Assembly: GCA_020465985.1 (NCBI GenBank)
Contig: JAANYP010009665.1
Span: 697,001-761,000, forward strand
Direction: 5' to 3'
DNA length: 64,000 bases
From: Centrapalus pauciflorus
Lineage: Eukaryota; Streptophyta; Magnoliopsida; Asterales; Asteraceae
Below the pieces are notes generated by a model. The model did not search any database. It was not told where the DNA came from and saw only the letters and a program-made list of their open reading frames with translations. The position numbers and the translations under genes are program-made. Positions 11,360 to 31,280 of this stretch are shown here, piece by piece; position 1 is the first letter of the stretch; each line of letters begins with the position of its first letter.

Positions 11360-14300
11360 CTAGCTCGAAACGAAGAGGTGAGGATAACGGCTGCGCATCT
11401 CTGACTCTGGCTCCCATGTGGCGCTGGTACCCTTATGGTGCTTCCACTGCACCAACACTAACGCCACCTCTTTATTACGCAACCTCTTCACTTTCCGATC
11501 TGTCACTGCCTCAGGCTGCTCGGCATATTGAAGTCTATCATCGACCTCAATCTCAGATAACGGCACTCGCTGATCATCACGGGCCAAACACTTACGAAGG
11601 TGACTAACATGAAAAGCATTATGCACCCCCGACAACTCTGAAGGCAAATCCAGACGATAAGCCTGATCCCCGATCCTCTCGATAACCTCGAATGGCCCAA
11701 TATAACGCGGTCCCAACTTACCTCGCCTACGAAATCGAATAATACCCTTCCAGGGTGAGACTTTAAGCATCACGGAGTCTCCGACCTGAAACTCTAACTC
11801 AGACATCCGGCGATCTGCATAACTCTTCTGGCGACTCTGAGCTGTCCTAATCCGCTGCTGAATCATAGCGACCTTGTCACTAGTCTCCTGAAGAATCTCT
11901 GGTCCGCCGATAGGACGCTCCCCAACCTCTCCCCAACACACCGGAGTCAAACACTTACGCCCATAGAGTGCCTCGAATGGAGGCATGCCGATGGATGCAT
12001 GGTAGCTGTTATTATATGCAAACTCAACAAGCGGCAAATGAAGATCCCAGCTGCCTCCAAAATCAATCACACAAGCCCGCAGCATATCCTCCAGAGTCTG
12101 ATTAGTTCGCTCCGTCTGACCCCCTGTCTGCGGATGATAAGCCGTACTCAACTGAACTCGGGTGCCCAACTCTCTCTGGAAGCTCTGCCAGAATCGCGAT
12201 ACAAATCGGCTATCTCGGTCAGACGTAATAGATCTCGGAACTCCATGTCTCGCAACAATCTCGCTGATGTAGAGGCGCGCCAACTGATCCATCGTAATAG
12301 TCCCACGAACGGCCAAGAAGTGGGCACTCTTCGTAAGCCGATCAACAATAACCCAGATCATATCATTCCCACGAACAGTCCGCGGGAGTCTCACTATGAA
12401 GTCCATGGTGATATCATACCACTTCCACTCTGGAATCTCTAGCGGCTGAAGTCTGCCATGCGGCTTCTGATGCTCACTCTTAACTCTCAAACACGTCATA
12501 CACGCCTCCACATACTTCCCTACATCCCTCTTCATCCCTGGCCACCAATAATGAACTCGCAGATCTCTGTACATCTTCGTGCTGCCCGGATGAATCGATA
12601 GTCTAGACTTATGGGAATCGTCTAGAATTAGCTGTCTCAAACAACCTACTCTGGGGACCCATACTCGACCACGGAGAGTCATCAAACCTCTATCGTCTCT
12701 GCTCAATAACTCCAGCTGACCAGCTAGTCTCTCTCTCTGCACATTCTCGCCTCTCAAACCCTCCTCCTGAGCTAACCGCAGACTATCAATCAAGGTCGAT
12801 GTGACCTCTAATCGAGAAGCTCTGGATACAACCGTCTGCTCATAGGATCTCCTGCTCAAAGCGTCTGCCACTACGTTAGCTTTCCCCGGGTGGTACTGGA
12901 TGTCACAATCATAATCCTTCAAGAGCTCCATACTACGTCTCTGTCTCATGTTCAGCTCCTTCTGACTGAACAAATATTGCAAACTCTTATGATCGGTAAA
13001 CACTGTAAATCTCGTCCCATATAGATAATGCCGCCATATCTTCAAGGCAAAGACTATGGCGTCCAACTCTAGATCATGCACGGGCCGACTCAACTCATAA
13101 CTCCGAAGCTGTCTCGAGGCATAAGCAATCACCTTACCTCTCTGCATCAACACACATCCCAACCCAGTGAAGGAAGCATCGCAATACACAGCAAAATCCT
13201 CAGAACCCTCTGGCAATGCTAGAATCGGGGCCCTACACAACCGATTCTTCAACTCTAAAAAAGCACTCTCCTGCTCCTCAGCCCACACAAATGGCACTGA
13301 CTGCCTAGTCAGCATCGTCAACGGCACAGCGATTCGCGAAAAATTCTCTATAAACCGCCGATAATATCCAGCCAAACCCAAGAAACTACGAACCTCAGAT
13401 ACAGACGTGGGCTGACCCCAACTCATGATCGCCTCGACCTTTGCTGGATCCACTTTAACGCCCTCGCTCGTCACCACGTGCCCTAAGAACTGCACCTCTC
13501 GAAGCCAGAACTCGCACTTCGAAAACTTGGCGTATAGCCTCTCTCGCTGCAAAGTACTCAAGACCTCTCTCAGATGCTGGCCATGCTCCTCGCTGCTCCT
13601 CGAGTAGATCAGAATATCATCAATAAATACAATTACGAAACGATCGAGCATCGGCCTGCAGACCCTATTCATCAGGTCTATAAACGCTGCTGGGGCATTA
13701 GTCAGCCCAAACGGCATGACTAAAAACTCATAATGACCATATCTGGTCCTAAACGCAGTCTTAGGCACGTCCTCATCTCTAACCCGTAGCTGATGATATC
13801 CGGAACGCAGATCAATCTTCGAAAAGAAGCTCGCTCCCTGCAACTGATCAAAAAGATCATCAATCCTCGGCAAAGGATAACGGTTTCTCACCGTTACCCT
13901 ATTAAGCTCTCGATAATCAATACACATACGCATCGTCCCGTCCTTCTTCTTCACGAACAACACTGGGGCTCCCCACGGCGAAGAACTGGGGCGAATAAAC
14001 CCTCGATCTAGCAGATCCTGCAGCTGCGTCATCATCTCGCGCATCTCGGTAGGAGCTAACCGATACGGCGTACGCGCAATAGGAACGGCCCCGGGAACTA
14101 GGTCGATCCTAAACTCAACCTGCCGGTCCGGCGGCAGACCAGGCAGCTCATCTGGGAACACATCGGGGAAATCTCTAACCACCGACACATCACTGACCTC
14201 CCTCTTCTCCTTCTTCGCGTCTACCACATAAGCTAAGTAAGTGGCACACCCCTTCGCCACATACCTCTGTGCCTGCGTCATCGATACAATACTCATCTCT

Positions 14301-16042
14301 CCCCTGCGCCTCTCCCCATACACGACTGCTGACTCTGACTCAGAAACAGGAATACGAATCATCTTCTTAGAACAGAAGATATCCGCCTGACGCGCTGTCA
14401 GCCAATCCATGCCAACAATGGCATCAAAACTACTAATCTCCATAGGCATCAAGTCTATGGAAAACCGATGGCCATCTATCTCTAATGCACAATCTCTATA
14501 AATGCGGCTCACTAACACAGTACTACCATCAACACGCTCAACAATAACAGGCATAGATAACTCAGATGAAGGCATAGCAAAATAATCACAGAAGGAGGCA
14601 GATACATATGAACGATCAGATCCCGAATCAAATAAAATAAAGGCACGCAGTCCGTTAAGGATAAACGTACCAGACACAACATCAGGCGACTCGCGCGCCT
14701 CCTCAGCAGTGGCCTGGAAGACCCTGCCACGAGCCCTCGGTGCTCCTCCTCCCCGAGGTGCCGAAGATGACCCAGATGGCCCTGCTCCACTCGAACCCGA
14801 CCCTGGAAACCCCACACTCGGGTTCGGACAATCCCGAGACATATGACCCGGCTTCCCGCATCGGAAGCAAAGAGACTCCTGAGAAGTACATGCAACAGCT
14901 GTGTGACCATACTGGCCACATCTAAAACAACGAAGGTGCTCCCGGGCACACGGCCCTGCATGACGGTGATGGCACCGCTGACAATCTCTCTCAACAGACG
15001 CTGAACTCTCAACTCGGCTCCCAGAATCCCGAGATCCTCTCCCAACACTCCCCTGGCTCTGGCTCTGTCTCTGACCCTGACCCTGACCCTGCTGTCGCTG
15101 CCCCTGCTGCCTCTGACCACCCCGACCCTGACTCTGACTAGTACCCGACTGTCTATCATCCCGGCCCTGATCTCGCTGGGCTCCCGAACTCTGTCCCTGC
15201 TGCTGAGAATACCCGCCCTGCCGGCTTTCTCTATAAAATCTCGAAGATCCAGAACTCTGGCCCTGACCCAATGGCTCGATACGCTGTCTCTGGGGAGCCG
15301 ACTGCTCCCGCTGTCTCTCCACCTCCCGCTCTCGGCGGCGGGCATACTCCATCGCTGAAGCAAATGTGGGGTCACGCAGCATCCCCACAAACTCTCTAAT
15401 GTCCGGCCTCAAACCCTCGATGAACATATTGACCTTTCGGTCCTCCGTAGCTACCTGATGTGGCGCGAACTGAGCTCTATCATTAAACACATCAATATAC
15501 TCCTGGACGGACCTGGACCCCTGCTGCAGATGGATAAACTCTCGCTCTAACTCTCTCCTCGTGTCCAACGGACAATACTGCAGCTCGAACTCTGTACGGA
15601 ACTCCTCCCAAGACATCAGATAGGCCTCATCAACTCCACGAGCACTGACAACTGAACTCCACCATCTCAATGCCCCTCCCTTCAGAAGGTAGGAGGCATA
15701 ACTCACTCTATCTGCTCTATCCACATGAGCTATACGAAATGCTGCCTCGACCTCTCTCAACCAATCGAGGGCCTTCGAGGCACCAACTCCACCAAAGAAC
15801 TCGGAAGGGCGACCCGTCATGAAGTCCTTAAAGGACCCTCGCGATGGCTGGCTAGAAGAAGCACCAGCCCCCGAACTCTGCTCTCCCTCGGGTGGAGGCA
15901 CCGCGCCTCGACCCCTACCCATACTCTGACCCGGAAAACGCTCATCTAGAATCTGACCTATCACAGAATACAAGTCAGATCTACGCACAGGCTCATCATC
16001 CCTATGGTCATCCCCCTGAGGCCCGCTGCCCTGACGGTCCAT
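11360..16042 (-). CDS. Gypsy Gag-Pol polyprotein, intact
   Basis: One frame of about 1560 residues carries all functions. Counted from the upstream in-frame ATG at 16072, I see the gag domain at about 80-250, a Gln/Arg/Gly-rich low-complexity linker at 290-345, two CCHC zinc knuckles (C382-C385-H390-C395 and C402-C405-H410-C415), the protease motif FDSGSD at 481, reverse transcriptase at about 665-840 with VFIDDI at 815-820, RNase H, integrase with an [11 protein letters not shown] zinc region and a D,D,E core, and a C-terminal chromodomain with [16 protein letters not shown]. Chromodomains of this type are known to guide integration to marked chromatin. I prefer the ATG at 16042, because the MDRQGSG start fits gag proteins and the ten residues before it look like leader translation. 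No stop or frameshift is seen. Antisense or other-frame readings inside are shadows. Confidence 0.95.
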   Translation of the reverse strand: MDRQGSGPQGDDHRDDEPVRRSDLYSVIGQILDERFPGQSMGRGRGAVPPPEGEQSSGAGASSSQPSRGSFKDFMTGRPSEFFGGVGASKALDWLREVEAAFRIAHVDRADRVSYASYLLKGGALRWWSSVVSARGVDEAYLMSWEEFRTEFELQYCPLDTRRELEREFIHLQQGSRSVQEYIDVFNDRAQFAPHQVATEDRKVNMFIEGLRPDIREFVGMLRDPTFASAMEYARRREREVERQREQSAPQRQRIEPLGQGQSSGSSRFYRESRQGGYSQQQGQSSGAQRDQGRDDRQSGTSQSQGRGGQRQQGQRQQGQGQGQRQSQSQGSVGRGSRDSGSRVESSASVERDCQRCHHRHAGPCAREHLRCFRCGQYGHTAVACTSQESLCFRCGKPGHMSRDCPNPSVGFPGSGSSGAGPSGSSSAPRGGGAPRARGRVFQATAEEARESPDVVSGTFILNGLRAFILFDSGSDRSYVSASFCDYFAMPSSELSMPVIVERVDGSTVLVSRIYRDCALEIDGHRFSIDLMPMEISSFDAIVGMDWLTARQADIFCSKKMIRIPVSESESAVVYGERRRGEMSIVSMTQAQRYVAKGCATYLAYVVDAKKEKREVSDVSVVRDFPDVFPDELPGLPPDRQVEFRIDLVPGAVPIARTPYRLAPTEMREMMTQLQDLLDRGFIRPSSSPWGAPVLFVKKKDGTMRMCIDYRELNRVTVRNRYPLPRIDDLFDQLQGASFFSKIDLRSGYHQLRVRDEDVPKTAFRTRYGHYEFLVMPFGLTNAPAAFIDLMNRVCRPMLDRFVIVFIDDILIYSRSSEEHGQHLREVLSTLQRERLYAKFSKCEFWLREVQFLGHVVTSEGVKVDPAKVEAIMSWGQPTSVSEVRSFLGLAGYYRRFIENFSRIAVPLTMLTRQSVPFVWAEEQESAFLELKNRLCRAPILALPEGSEDFAVYCDASFTGLGCVLMQRGKVIAYASRQLRSYELSRPVHDLELDAIVFALKIWRHYLYGTRFTVFTDHKSLQYLFSQKELNMRQRRSMELLKDYDCDIQYHPGKANVVADALSRRSYEQTVVSRASRLEVTSTLIDSLRLAQEEGLRGENVQRERLAGQLELLSRDDRGLMTLRGRVWVPRVGCLRQLILDDSHKSRLSIHPGSTKMYRDLRVHYWWPGMKRDVGKYVEACMTCLRVKSEHQKPHGRLQPLEIPEWKWYDITMDFIVRLPRTVRGNDMIWVIVDRLTKSAHFLAVRGTITMDQLARLYISEIVARHGVPRSITSDRDSRFVSRFWQSFQRELGTRVQLSTAYHPQTGGQTERTNQTLEDMLRACVIDFGGSWDLHLPLVEFAYNNSYHASIGMPPFEALYGRKCLTPVCWGEVGERPIGGPEILQETSDKVAMIQQRIRTAQSRQKSYADRRMSELEFQVGDSVMLKVSPWKGIIRFRRRGKLGPRYIGPFEVIERIGDQAYRLDLPSELSGVHNAFHVSHLRKCLARDDQRVPLSEIEVDDRLQYAEQPEAVTDRKVKRLRNKEVALVLVQWKHHKGTSATWEPESEMRSRYPHLFVSS

Positions 16043-16200
16043 AACAACCTGCACAAATAGATAATAACACAAATCAACTCTACAAAACTCTACACACTAC
16101 TCGTTCATCACCTAATACTCTACTTCGGATTACAATCCAAGGATCTAGACTTTAGGGTTTAAGCTTAAGCATCCACTAGATACTTAATCTCTTAAACCTA

Positions 16201-16213
16201 GGCTCTGATACCA
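16201..16213 (-). other. Primer binding site, initiator methionine tRNA
   Basis: The minus strand reads TGGTATCAGAGCC four bases inside the 5' LTR. This matches the 3' end of plant initiator tRNA-Met, the usual primer of many plant LTR retrotransposons. Confidence 0.9.
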
Positions 16214-16217
16214 AGCT

Positions 16218-18033
16218 TGTAACACCCTCAAACTAATCCACAATGCCACGTAATTACCACATCAGCAACGATAGAATATAATAATCTCTACACTATTCCC
16301 AAACATACATGCGGAAAACCCGATAATTTAAAACATTATTTTACATAAGAAACAGTCACGGAAGTCCCGGAATATTACACAACCTATCCGAAGTGTATGA
16401 TAAACAATTCCCAAAATATAACTACCTCTATGAAAGGTAGCTAACTCCTCGAGCACAGATAACGTAACCTACTTTGGTGCAGCAGGCCTACTAGTAGTCC
16501 GGTCACCTGGATTACACACAACAACACACACAGGTCAGCTAAAGCTGGTGAGAATGCAAGGGTTAGTGTACGATTATAAATCTCAACAAAAGTAAGCTCA
16601 ATAATAAAACGTTCAGCGTTCTCTACTGAACAAGTATATGAGATCCCACATGATGCTCAACTCGCGTGGATAGGCCCACGTGCCACAATCCCTAGACCGC
16701 ACAAAGCAGTCGTCAGGAACTCAAAAGGGAATTGGGAGCGACCCAACCCCTGCCCAGCCGTACGGTTTAATATCTCAACAGCTCAAGTGTCTCAAATCTC
16801 ATATAATAAAACACATTTCTCAATAAAGCACAGTAATACATGCATGATAATATCTCAATAAAAACTCGTAAGAAAACTCATGATATCTCGTAAAAAGCTC
16901 AGTAAAAGATCATGCAAGTATAAATAATCGTACAAGTATCTCAAGAAAAACATGCAAATCACCTGCTCAGCTAGATAAACTAAGTCTCGGTTCCCTGCCC
17001 GTCCTCAACCCTATCAACTCGAGACCCTGGAATCACAACACAATGACTCTATATCACAATCACAATCACAGCTCAAGTTCTCAATCACAACCCAACAGCT
17101 CTGGATACTCGATTTCTCGATAACTCAACAGCTCTATACACAATACTCATATAACTCACACAGACTCAGAAACTCAACTACCAACTCACACAACCCGAAT
17201 ACTCAAACGCGAGATCCCAACCAACTCACACAATCCCAGATACCCAAAAGACGCATTCTCAATATCACAATTTCGACCCAACACTCTATACACACTTCTC
17301 AACAATTCTCGAGACCCCAAGGACCCAAATATACGACTCACAGAACCCGAAAACCCGACCCGAACCCTCAGCCGCATCGCGGCCGAACTCAACCAATCGC
17401 GGCCGCACTGACTCTATCGCGGTCTCGGCCGCGCTGACCTCAAACTCGGCCGAGCTCACATCGCGGTCCGAGCTCGGGCTCAAACCGCCTGCGATCATCT
17501 CAAGAACATCGCGGCCCGCGATCAAGGGATCGCGGTCGCGCTCACGGACGAACAGAACCAGTTATGCTCTGTTTCTCAACAGACCAGGGATTTCTCCCCA
17601 AAATCATTTTCTGCTCAATTTTAGTCGCAATTATCAGCTCAAATTTACTCAGTACTATACATAAACCCAATTGAATCCATCACTTACAATTAACAACATC
17701 TAATTCATGATTTTAAGCTCAAAATTACCTCAATACTCAAATAAGAAGATGATGAAGGAATTGGTTGCTTGAATCACAATTGGAAGCCTTAATCTCTGCT
17801 GGAGGATGCTGGAAATCAGTTCACACACAACACACTTTTCAGCTCTGTCTTTTAAAATGAACCCAAGAACAAAGAAACAAACTATATATATACGTTTTGG
17901 GTTTAACTCGGTCCGACACCCAAAAATCCGATCCCGATACCCCAAAATACAAATTTATATCCCCGGGTCCCAAATTAAATAATTAATCCAATGAATTAAT
18001 TCCACGTACCTATCTCAAAATCGGGATGTTACA
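16218..18033 (-). repeat. 5' LTR of the gypsy element
   Basis: 1816 bp, with the same ends as its partner; it lies upstream of gag on the minus strand and would hold the promoter. It lacks one C (partner position 10248) and has A at 17304. Confidence 0.95.
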
Positions 18034-18265
18034 TAAAATGATCAAATAATCACTTATTAAGCAAATAAGCTACATCTTCTAGCTTATGAAAAAGTATGGT
18101 AGGATTAATTCTAAACGCAAATAATCACTTATTAATGTATGCAATCCAAACACTTTAAACTAATTATTTACGTTATTGTAACGTAATAAGCTAATAATCT
18201 CGTTGATAACGCAAAACCAAACACTCTCTTAGTCATTAAACTAATTTTTTGTATATATTTATTTA

Positions 18266-18796
18266 GGTGCTATTTGTTTTTTAAGAGATTAAATATCTGA
18301 AGCATGAAAACCACATCTGAAATTAAGAGATGATTTTAAGTTCTGAAATCTGAATTAAGAGGTGATCTTAAGATTGTTTGTTTCGTAATATGCATCTGAA
18401 AAATATTACTTTAAAATATTATATCTTATTAATTATATATTATAATTAATTAAATTATATAAACAAAATTAAATTGTAATAATTAATATGATAAATATTT
18501 TTATGTTGGAATTAACCGAACTTATATTTCAATCAACATCTTCAAAAAAGATAATTGAAATTATAATAATATGATAAATAATTTTAGGGTTTATAAATCT
18601 AAAAGTAAAAAAAAAAAAAAAAAAAAAGACCTCTTAATTTTTTTCAGAACCAAGTCTCCATCTTAAAATTAAAAGGTAAATTCAGAGGTTGCAACCTATT
18701 AACTCTGAAACTAAATAAACAATCTTAATTTATTTTAATCTGAAGTTTAGACTTCAGACTCTTTTAAAAGGCTTTTAATGAAAAACAAACAAGGGC
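18266..18796. mobile_element. MITE with TTA duplication
   Basis: 531 bp with inverted ends GGTGCTATTTGTTTTT and AAAAACAAACAAGGGC, flanked by TTA at 18263-18265 and 18797-18799. The ends match imperfectly, so this is an older insertion. It includes an A-tract at 18609-18627. Probably PIF/Harbinger-derived. Confidence 0.7.
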
Positions 18797-18799
18797 TTA

Positions 18800-19137
18800 T
18801 TAAAATCTAGTTGACTGTTCTATTTTAAAAAAAATAATAGTTTAATAGATAAATGTATACAAATATAATGCTTTAATAGCTAAATGTATACACCTACGAT
18901 GATTAAATATGTATAAGACATAGTTTGATGGTTAAATTTGTATAAAAGTTAATTTAAAGGCTAACTGTATGTAAATCTAAACGTTAGATAGTCAAATATG
19001 TACGTATCCTTTTTAATATTTCAAATCTTAAATTGTTAGGTATTAATTTGTTATGTTTAGTTATTAATTAGAATTTGTTGAAGTTCAATCAAGTTTGGAT
19101 ATGGATTTCACCAAATACTCCTTGTTACGGTTTATTA
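18800..19137. other. AT-rich spacer, nothing recognised
   Basis: Only low-complexity AT sequence between two MITEs; no gene or repeat ends. Confidence 0.4.
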
Positions 19138-19666
19138 GGCGTCGTTTTTTACATAAGTGATAAGTGTTACAAACTGATTGCAATGCTGATTGATAAGTGA
19201 CTGGCGTTAATTATTAAATACTGAATCAATAAGTGTGTCTTTTTTGTATGTTGAATCTTATGATAATATTTAATTTATAAAATACTATATGTGAAAACTA
19301 TTAATTAAATTAAGTTAAATTGTTTATATATTATATCTAATAATTTTATAAAAAAAAAAACTAAAATAAAAAAATTAGTATATAAATTATAAAATTAATC
19401 TAGACATTGGACTTCACCATCTAATCCTTTAAACCCAATAAGCCAAAAAAGTAAAAACCCCTAAAAGAAAAAAAAAAGTATCATCGCTTCCATACTTTCA
19501 ATAAGTGACAATAAGAGATTCTACCTTACTCACCGAATAAGCGGTTACAAGTGGAAATTTACCACTTCTTACTTATTTAAATAAAACGCACTTATTACTC
19601 AATATCACTTACCGAATAAATTATATGAAGTTATAAGTGCTTATTAGCGTTAAAAGAAACACGACC
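19138..19666. mobile_element. MITE with TTA duplication
   Basis: 529 bp with ends GGCGTCGTTTTTTACA and, inverted, GGTCGTGTTTCTTTTAAC, flanked by TTA at 19135-19137 and 19667-19669. AAGTGATAAGTG-like and CACTTATTACTC-like pieces inside also pair. No protein. Confidence 0.7.
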
Positions 19667-19669
19667 TTA

Positions 19670-20289
19670 GCCAATTGGTTAATGTTTTATTGGTTGGACC
19701 AATTACATAAGTTAGTTGACTAAATACAACATAAATTTGTTAGGTTTATTATTTAAATAAAAGACAGAATGGTAGCATTCTTTTAGATTTGTACGAGTCT
19801 AGTTATTGTATTTTTCATACCGATTAAGTCATTAAAGTTTTAAAGTTCTTTTTATTTAGGTTACTAGTCAACCGAATGAACCGGTTGATCAGTTAAAAGT
19901 ATTGATGTGGCGTCCATATGGCATAATAATTATCGTATTTTTTATTTTGTTTTGCGTAGGTCATTGTACTTTCTTTTCGTCCCATTTAGATAAAAATAAA
20001 TAATGTTACTATTAATGATAAAAATGACAAAAGTTATTACTACTTTTGATCATTTGCTCTACATCAATTAGAAATATATAACTTTAAATATAAATAGTTT
20101 AAAAATGATAGCAACCAATTATTAGTATATATTTACAAAGTTATAATTATAAGTTTTGACGAACAATAATATTACAATTAATTTTATATGTTTTAATTTT
20201 AAGTTTATATATATTTTATGTAAACATCTATCTACTATAAATATCCACGTAATTAATAAACCATTTTATAATGAAAACCCACTATTCTT
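19670..20289. other. AT-rich stretch, nothing recognised
   Basis: No gene, RNA gene or terminal repeats visible. Confidence 0.5.
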
Positions 20290-20292
20290 TAA

Positions 20293-20599
20293 GACCATCT
20301 TTATCAACAACCTTCTCCAACCCAACCTTTTAATAAAAAACTATTTTCTCTTTCTTCAACCTATACAACCCAATCCAACTCAACCTTTAACTCACAATAA
20401 CAACCCACCTTAAATCTATTTTATTATAAAAATATAATTTTTGGTGACTTTTGACCACCAATAAACTTATGCCATGTGACAAAAACAAAGAAGCCAACCT
20501 TGGGTTGGTGTATCCACCAGGTTGGGGTTTTTTGGTGACTTTTTTTTTTAATATTAATCCTCAACCCACCTATGTAAAAGGTCACCAATAAAGATGGTC
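20293..20599. mobile_element. Tourist-like MITE with TAA duplication
   Basis: 307 bp beginning GACCATCTTTAT and ending AATAAAGATGGTC, flanked by TAA at 20290-20292 and 20600-20602. Inner GGTTGG and CCAACC motifs also pair. Non-coding. Confidence 0.75.
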
Positions 20600-20676
20600 T
20601 AATAGCAATATTTTGATACCCACAGCCCACTAGATCAAAGCTCCTTTGGTGTCTAACACCTCCAATATATATATAC

Positions 20677-21522
<846 letters not shown>

Positions 21523-21561
21523 ACCCTTATATACATGCATACATACACATATGTGTGTGTT

Positions 21562-21910
21562 TTCAAGTGAGTACCACTTATTATGTAACGCATCAGAATG
21601 TATCACTCTTTAAAGTATTTTTTCTAAAAAAAATTTCATAAATATGTCTTGATTAACATTACTAAGATGATATTTAAATTTCACGCACATGCACACATTC
21701 TAAGTGCATAAAATCATGCATCACATAAATGTACGTTCACATGTATACAAACTTATGTAAGTGTACGTTCACATATTTTTTAAGGAGTCAGGAGATTTAA
21801 ATGTATGTGAAATTTACATATGATATTTGTAAATTTAATTAAAAAAAATTTAAAAAGTCTTTCTAAAAGTTGTACATTCTGATGCGCTGCATAATGAGTG
21901 GGACTGTACA
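21562..21910. mobile_element. Hairpin element family 1, copy B, decayed
   Basis: TTCAAGTGAGTACCACTTAT at the left and, on the right, CTGATGCGCTGCATAATGAG mirror the arms of copy A. The inner CATGTAT and ACGTTCACAT blocks are shared. The neighbouring TA/TG repeat has shrunk. Edges approximate. Confidence 0.6.
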
Positions 21911-21951
21911 GACTACAGTTGAGATATAGTGCTTAGTAGTGATGGAGGACA

Positions 21952-22250
21952 GTGATGGATGTGCTAGCGGACAGTCTAGCTCATGCTATGTCTTGGGGTC
22001 AGTTTAAGACTCGGTTCGAAAAGCAATATTGTATGAATGATCTTTGGATCCAGTTGGAGATTAATTTTTTGACTTTATCCCAGGGGTTGCGTTCAGTGGA
22101 AGAATATGATAAGATTTTCATTGACCTCGGGATGTTTAGTTTACCCCGATTCAAGTTAGCATAGAGCAGCGAAAGGTACAAAGGTTTTTGATGGGACTCT
22201 AAAAGCATGTTAGGGAGTTTTTTAATACTTGTTACATCCTTACTTATGTT
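21952..22250 (+). pseudogene. Ty3/gypsy gag relic
   Basis: The frame from 21952 reads AMSWGQFKTRFEKQYCMND, then FLTLSQGLRSVEEYDKIF, which is the core of a plant gypsy gag domain. It stops at 22162-22164 and is shifted afterwards. No pol, LTR or zinc knuckle is seen nearby. A short, old fragment. Confidence 0.65.
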
Positions 22251-22842
22251 GTGGCAATGGAGTTACGGAGGAGGAGAGGATGAGCTTTTACTAGGAAAGA
22301 CTCGGTAGTTGAGCAGCCAAGACACTTAGCTGCTTCGACACGGTCAGCAAGGCATTACAGAGCATGAAAGAGAAACAATCATGTCATGTTTGAGATTATA
22401 AATTCTCTGAAAGAGTTTTTAAGCATGTAAGTTTTAACTTATCGAACTAAAAATTATCCCATTTTCTAGTTATCATAAAAATATTTCAAATACCAACTCC
22501 CACATAAAAAATTATCTCAAAGGAAATTTACTAAAATCAAAATATTATATTAGATTTACTCGACCAACTACAATTTTTTTATATTTTTTGTAACTACAAT
22601 ATCCGCAACTTCATGATCTTGGGTGTATAATCTACTTGATCCGCATCCACCGTCACCCAGATTCAAATCCGATATCACTCTTTCGAAATAAAATTAGTGT
22701 AAACACACTCAACTTATCAATTATTCCACTAGCCAAGATTTAAACCTTCATATTGCAAAATTCACAATTTATAGTTCCGTAATGATAATCAATCACCTTG
22801 ATAAACCTTCCGTGATTTTTTTTTTTTTTTTTTTCATTTTTA
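22251..22842. other. Intergenic stretch with a possible second SINE
   Basis: No gene. On the minus strand, 22735-22600 has GGATTTGAATCTGG, a B-box-like motif, and TGGCTAGTGG further upstream, an A-box-like motif. No clean ends or target duplication were found, so I do not call it a SINE. Confidence 0.3.
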
Positions 22843-22857
22843 TGATAGTCCACTTAT

Positions 22858-23060
22858 TATTTTTTTGAATAGCAAACTAACATATTATTACTTCTAAACT
22901 ACCTCTTTGGCCTTTGCCCCAAATGGAGACTTCAGAACTTACTTTCACCACCTAAATTCAAACTTGCCTCCGACAGAAATTGAACACGTGAACTCTCACT
23001 TGCATATCAACCCTCGTACCAGATGGGCTAAACCAATACCAGATGGGCTAAACCAACCGG
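22858..23060 (-). mobile_element. tRNA-derived SINE
   Basis: 203 bp flanked by the perfect 15-bp duplication TGATAGTCCACTTAT (22843-22857 and 23061-23075). On the minus strand it begins CCGGTTGGTTTAGCCCATCT with an A-box-like TAGCCCATCTGGTA, has a B-box-like GTGTTCAATTTC, and ends TTTGCTATTCAAAAAAATA next to the target site. These are the marks of a pol III SINE inserted by target-primed reverse transcription. The 20-bp head is duplicated in tandem at 23017-23036 and 23037-23056. Confidence 0.85.
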
Positions 23061-23075
23061 TGATAGTCCACTTAT

Positions 23076-23854
23076 GCAATTAAGATATTTGCTATATGTT
23101 TCATATCCAGCAATTTCTTTCCCCAACTAGAACTCTAGAAGCCTCGTGTTCGAAGCCTCCATGCCAATCTTTCATGAGAGAAAAGGTTTATCGAGTGTAA
23201 TTGATGGTGGACTCGGACCTGCGTACTTAGCTAGTCAGTTGAATGGACAAATATGATGGTTATAAAGGAAAAATATCGAGCCAATTTGCTTTCTTATCGA
23301 ATAAAATCACATGTTTTTAGACTGCTAAACCAACAAAGGAAGCCCCAAGAATCCGTCACAATTCTGCAGTATTTACCTTGAAACGATACCAAAAAAAGGG
23401 TAATAATCAATAAGACAGAACCCGACATTCTGCATGAATTATAAAATTCTAAACAATTTAGCAAATCTTGGAAAAGGATCCAAGGTATCAGACATGAAGG
23501 CAGTAAACATGTAGACTACAGTTTACGGTCGAGTAACTCGGCATGCATTTACATTTTACAGAAAGCTGAGAACACGTCAAGGGTGACCAAAGCTCGCTAC
23601 GATAATGGTCATATCCTGTATAAATACTCAAGAGCATTTAGTTAAGCAACCAAACTCATCTTCGCTTTTCATCCATAGTTTCATTATTCCTGCATTTCAA
23701 ACAGGATATCAGGAGGAAAAATTCTTCTTGCTAGTACATGGGAAAAAAAGAGGGCTCTTCTTTGATTTGAACAAATCCACCATAAAAGTATTAATTAAAA
23801 TGAAATGTATAAATTAGAAGTTTTGAAGAATGATATCAGAGGAGTATTTAAGTT
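23076..23854. other. 3' flank of the AKAP17A-like gene
   Basis: The part next to 23855 should be the 3' untranslated region of the minus-strand gene. I see no clear poly(A) signal and no other gene. Confidence 0.4.
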
Positions 23855-30957
<7,103 letters not shown>

Positions 30958-31139
30958 TGTGTGTGTGTGTGTGTGTGATCGATTTCTCTGATACTGAAAC
31001 ACAAAACCAGTAGTCTGCTCCGGAGAATTCAACGAATGGTCAACGGGATATTTAAACCTAGAAAGAAAGGGTTTCAACTTTCAATGGCTAATATTGAGAA
31101 AATACAACCTGTAACTTTTATGGTTTTGTTGATTAAGTG

Positions 31140-31280
31140 AGCTGCTGTGTACGCAACATAACAATTCTATATAAATAGATTATTTTATTTTTTAAAAGAT
31201 AAACTATGAAGTTGATAAAAATGTTATTAAAGGTAGAATAGTTTATTTATATGATTTTGTTGTGTATGTAAAAAATGTGT
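31140..31280. repeat. Small inverted repeat upstream of the AKAP17A-like gene
   Basis: GTACGCAACATAACAATTC with TATAAATAGATTATT at the left pairs with TAGTTTATTTATATGATTTT and GTTGTGTATGTA at the right. It looks like a short MITE 180-320 bp upstream of the start codon; ends and target duplication are not resolved. Confidence 0.45.

Larger units (their letters stand above)
9507..18033 (-). mobile_element. Complete Ty3/gypsy chromovirus, Tekay/Del-like
   Basis: An 8527-bp element bounded by the direct repeat TAAAA (9502-9506 and 18034-18038). It has two LTRs of 1817 and 1816 bp that differ, by eye, at two positions, a primer binding site, a polypurine tract and one uninterrupted polyprotein frame. 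Everything needed for movement appears present. It sits inside a PIF-type MITE. Its internal part is clearly richer in GC than the surroundings. The lineage call rests on the C-terminal chromodomain and overall protein resemblance. Confidence 0.95.
9324..18228 (+). mobile_element. PIF/Harbinger-type MITE, copy 2, split by a gypsy element
   Basis: The left part is 9324-9506 and the right part 18034-18228. The outer ends are GAGGGTGTTAGG and CCAAACACTCTC with TTA at 9321-9323 and 18229-18231. Removing the 8.5-kb insert and one copy of its 5-bp duplication leaves about 373 bp that lines up with copy 1 (375 bp) and copy 3 (347 bp). The MITE was therefore in place before the retrotransposon landed in it. 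Confidence 0.9.

Noticed and set aside
11999..12442. Plus-strand frame of 147 codons
   Set aside because: Antisense shadow of the gypsy integrase region; no family resemblance.
14512..15390. A 292-codon minus-strand frame overlapping gag
   Set aside because: It lies in another frame of the gypsy Gag-Pol coding region and consists of low-complexity Arg/Ser/Val text. The main frame has all domains.
30958..31077. N-terminal extension of the AKAP17A-like protein
   Set aside because: The frame is open, but the added residues include SHTHTHT from a GT microsatellite. The ATG at 30957 gives a normal start.
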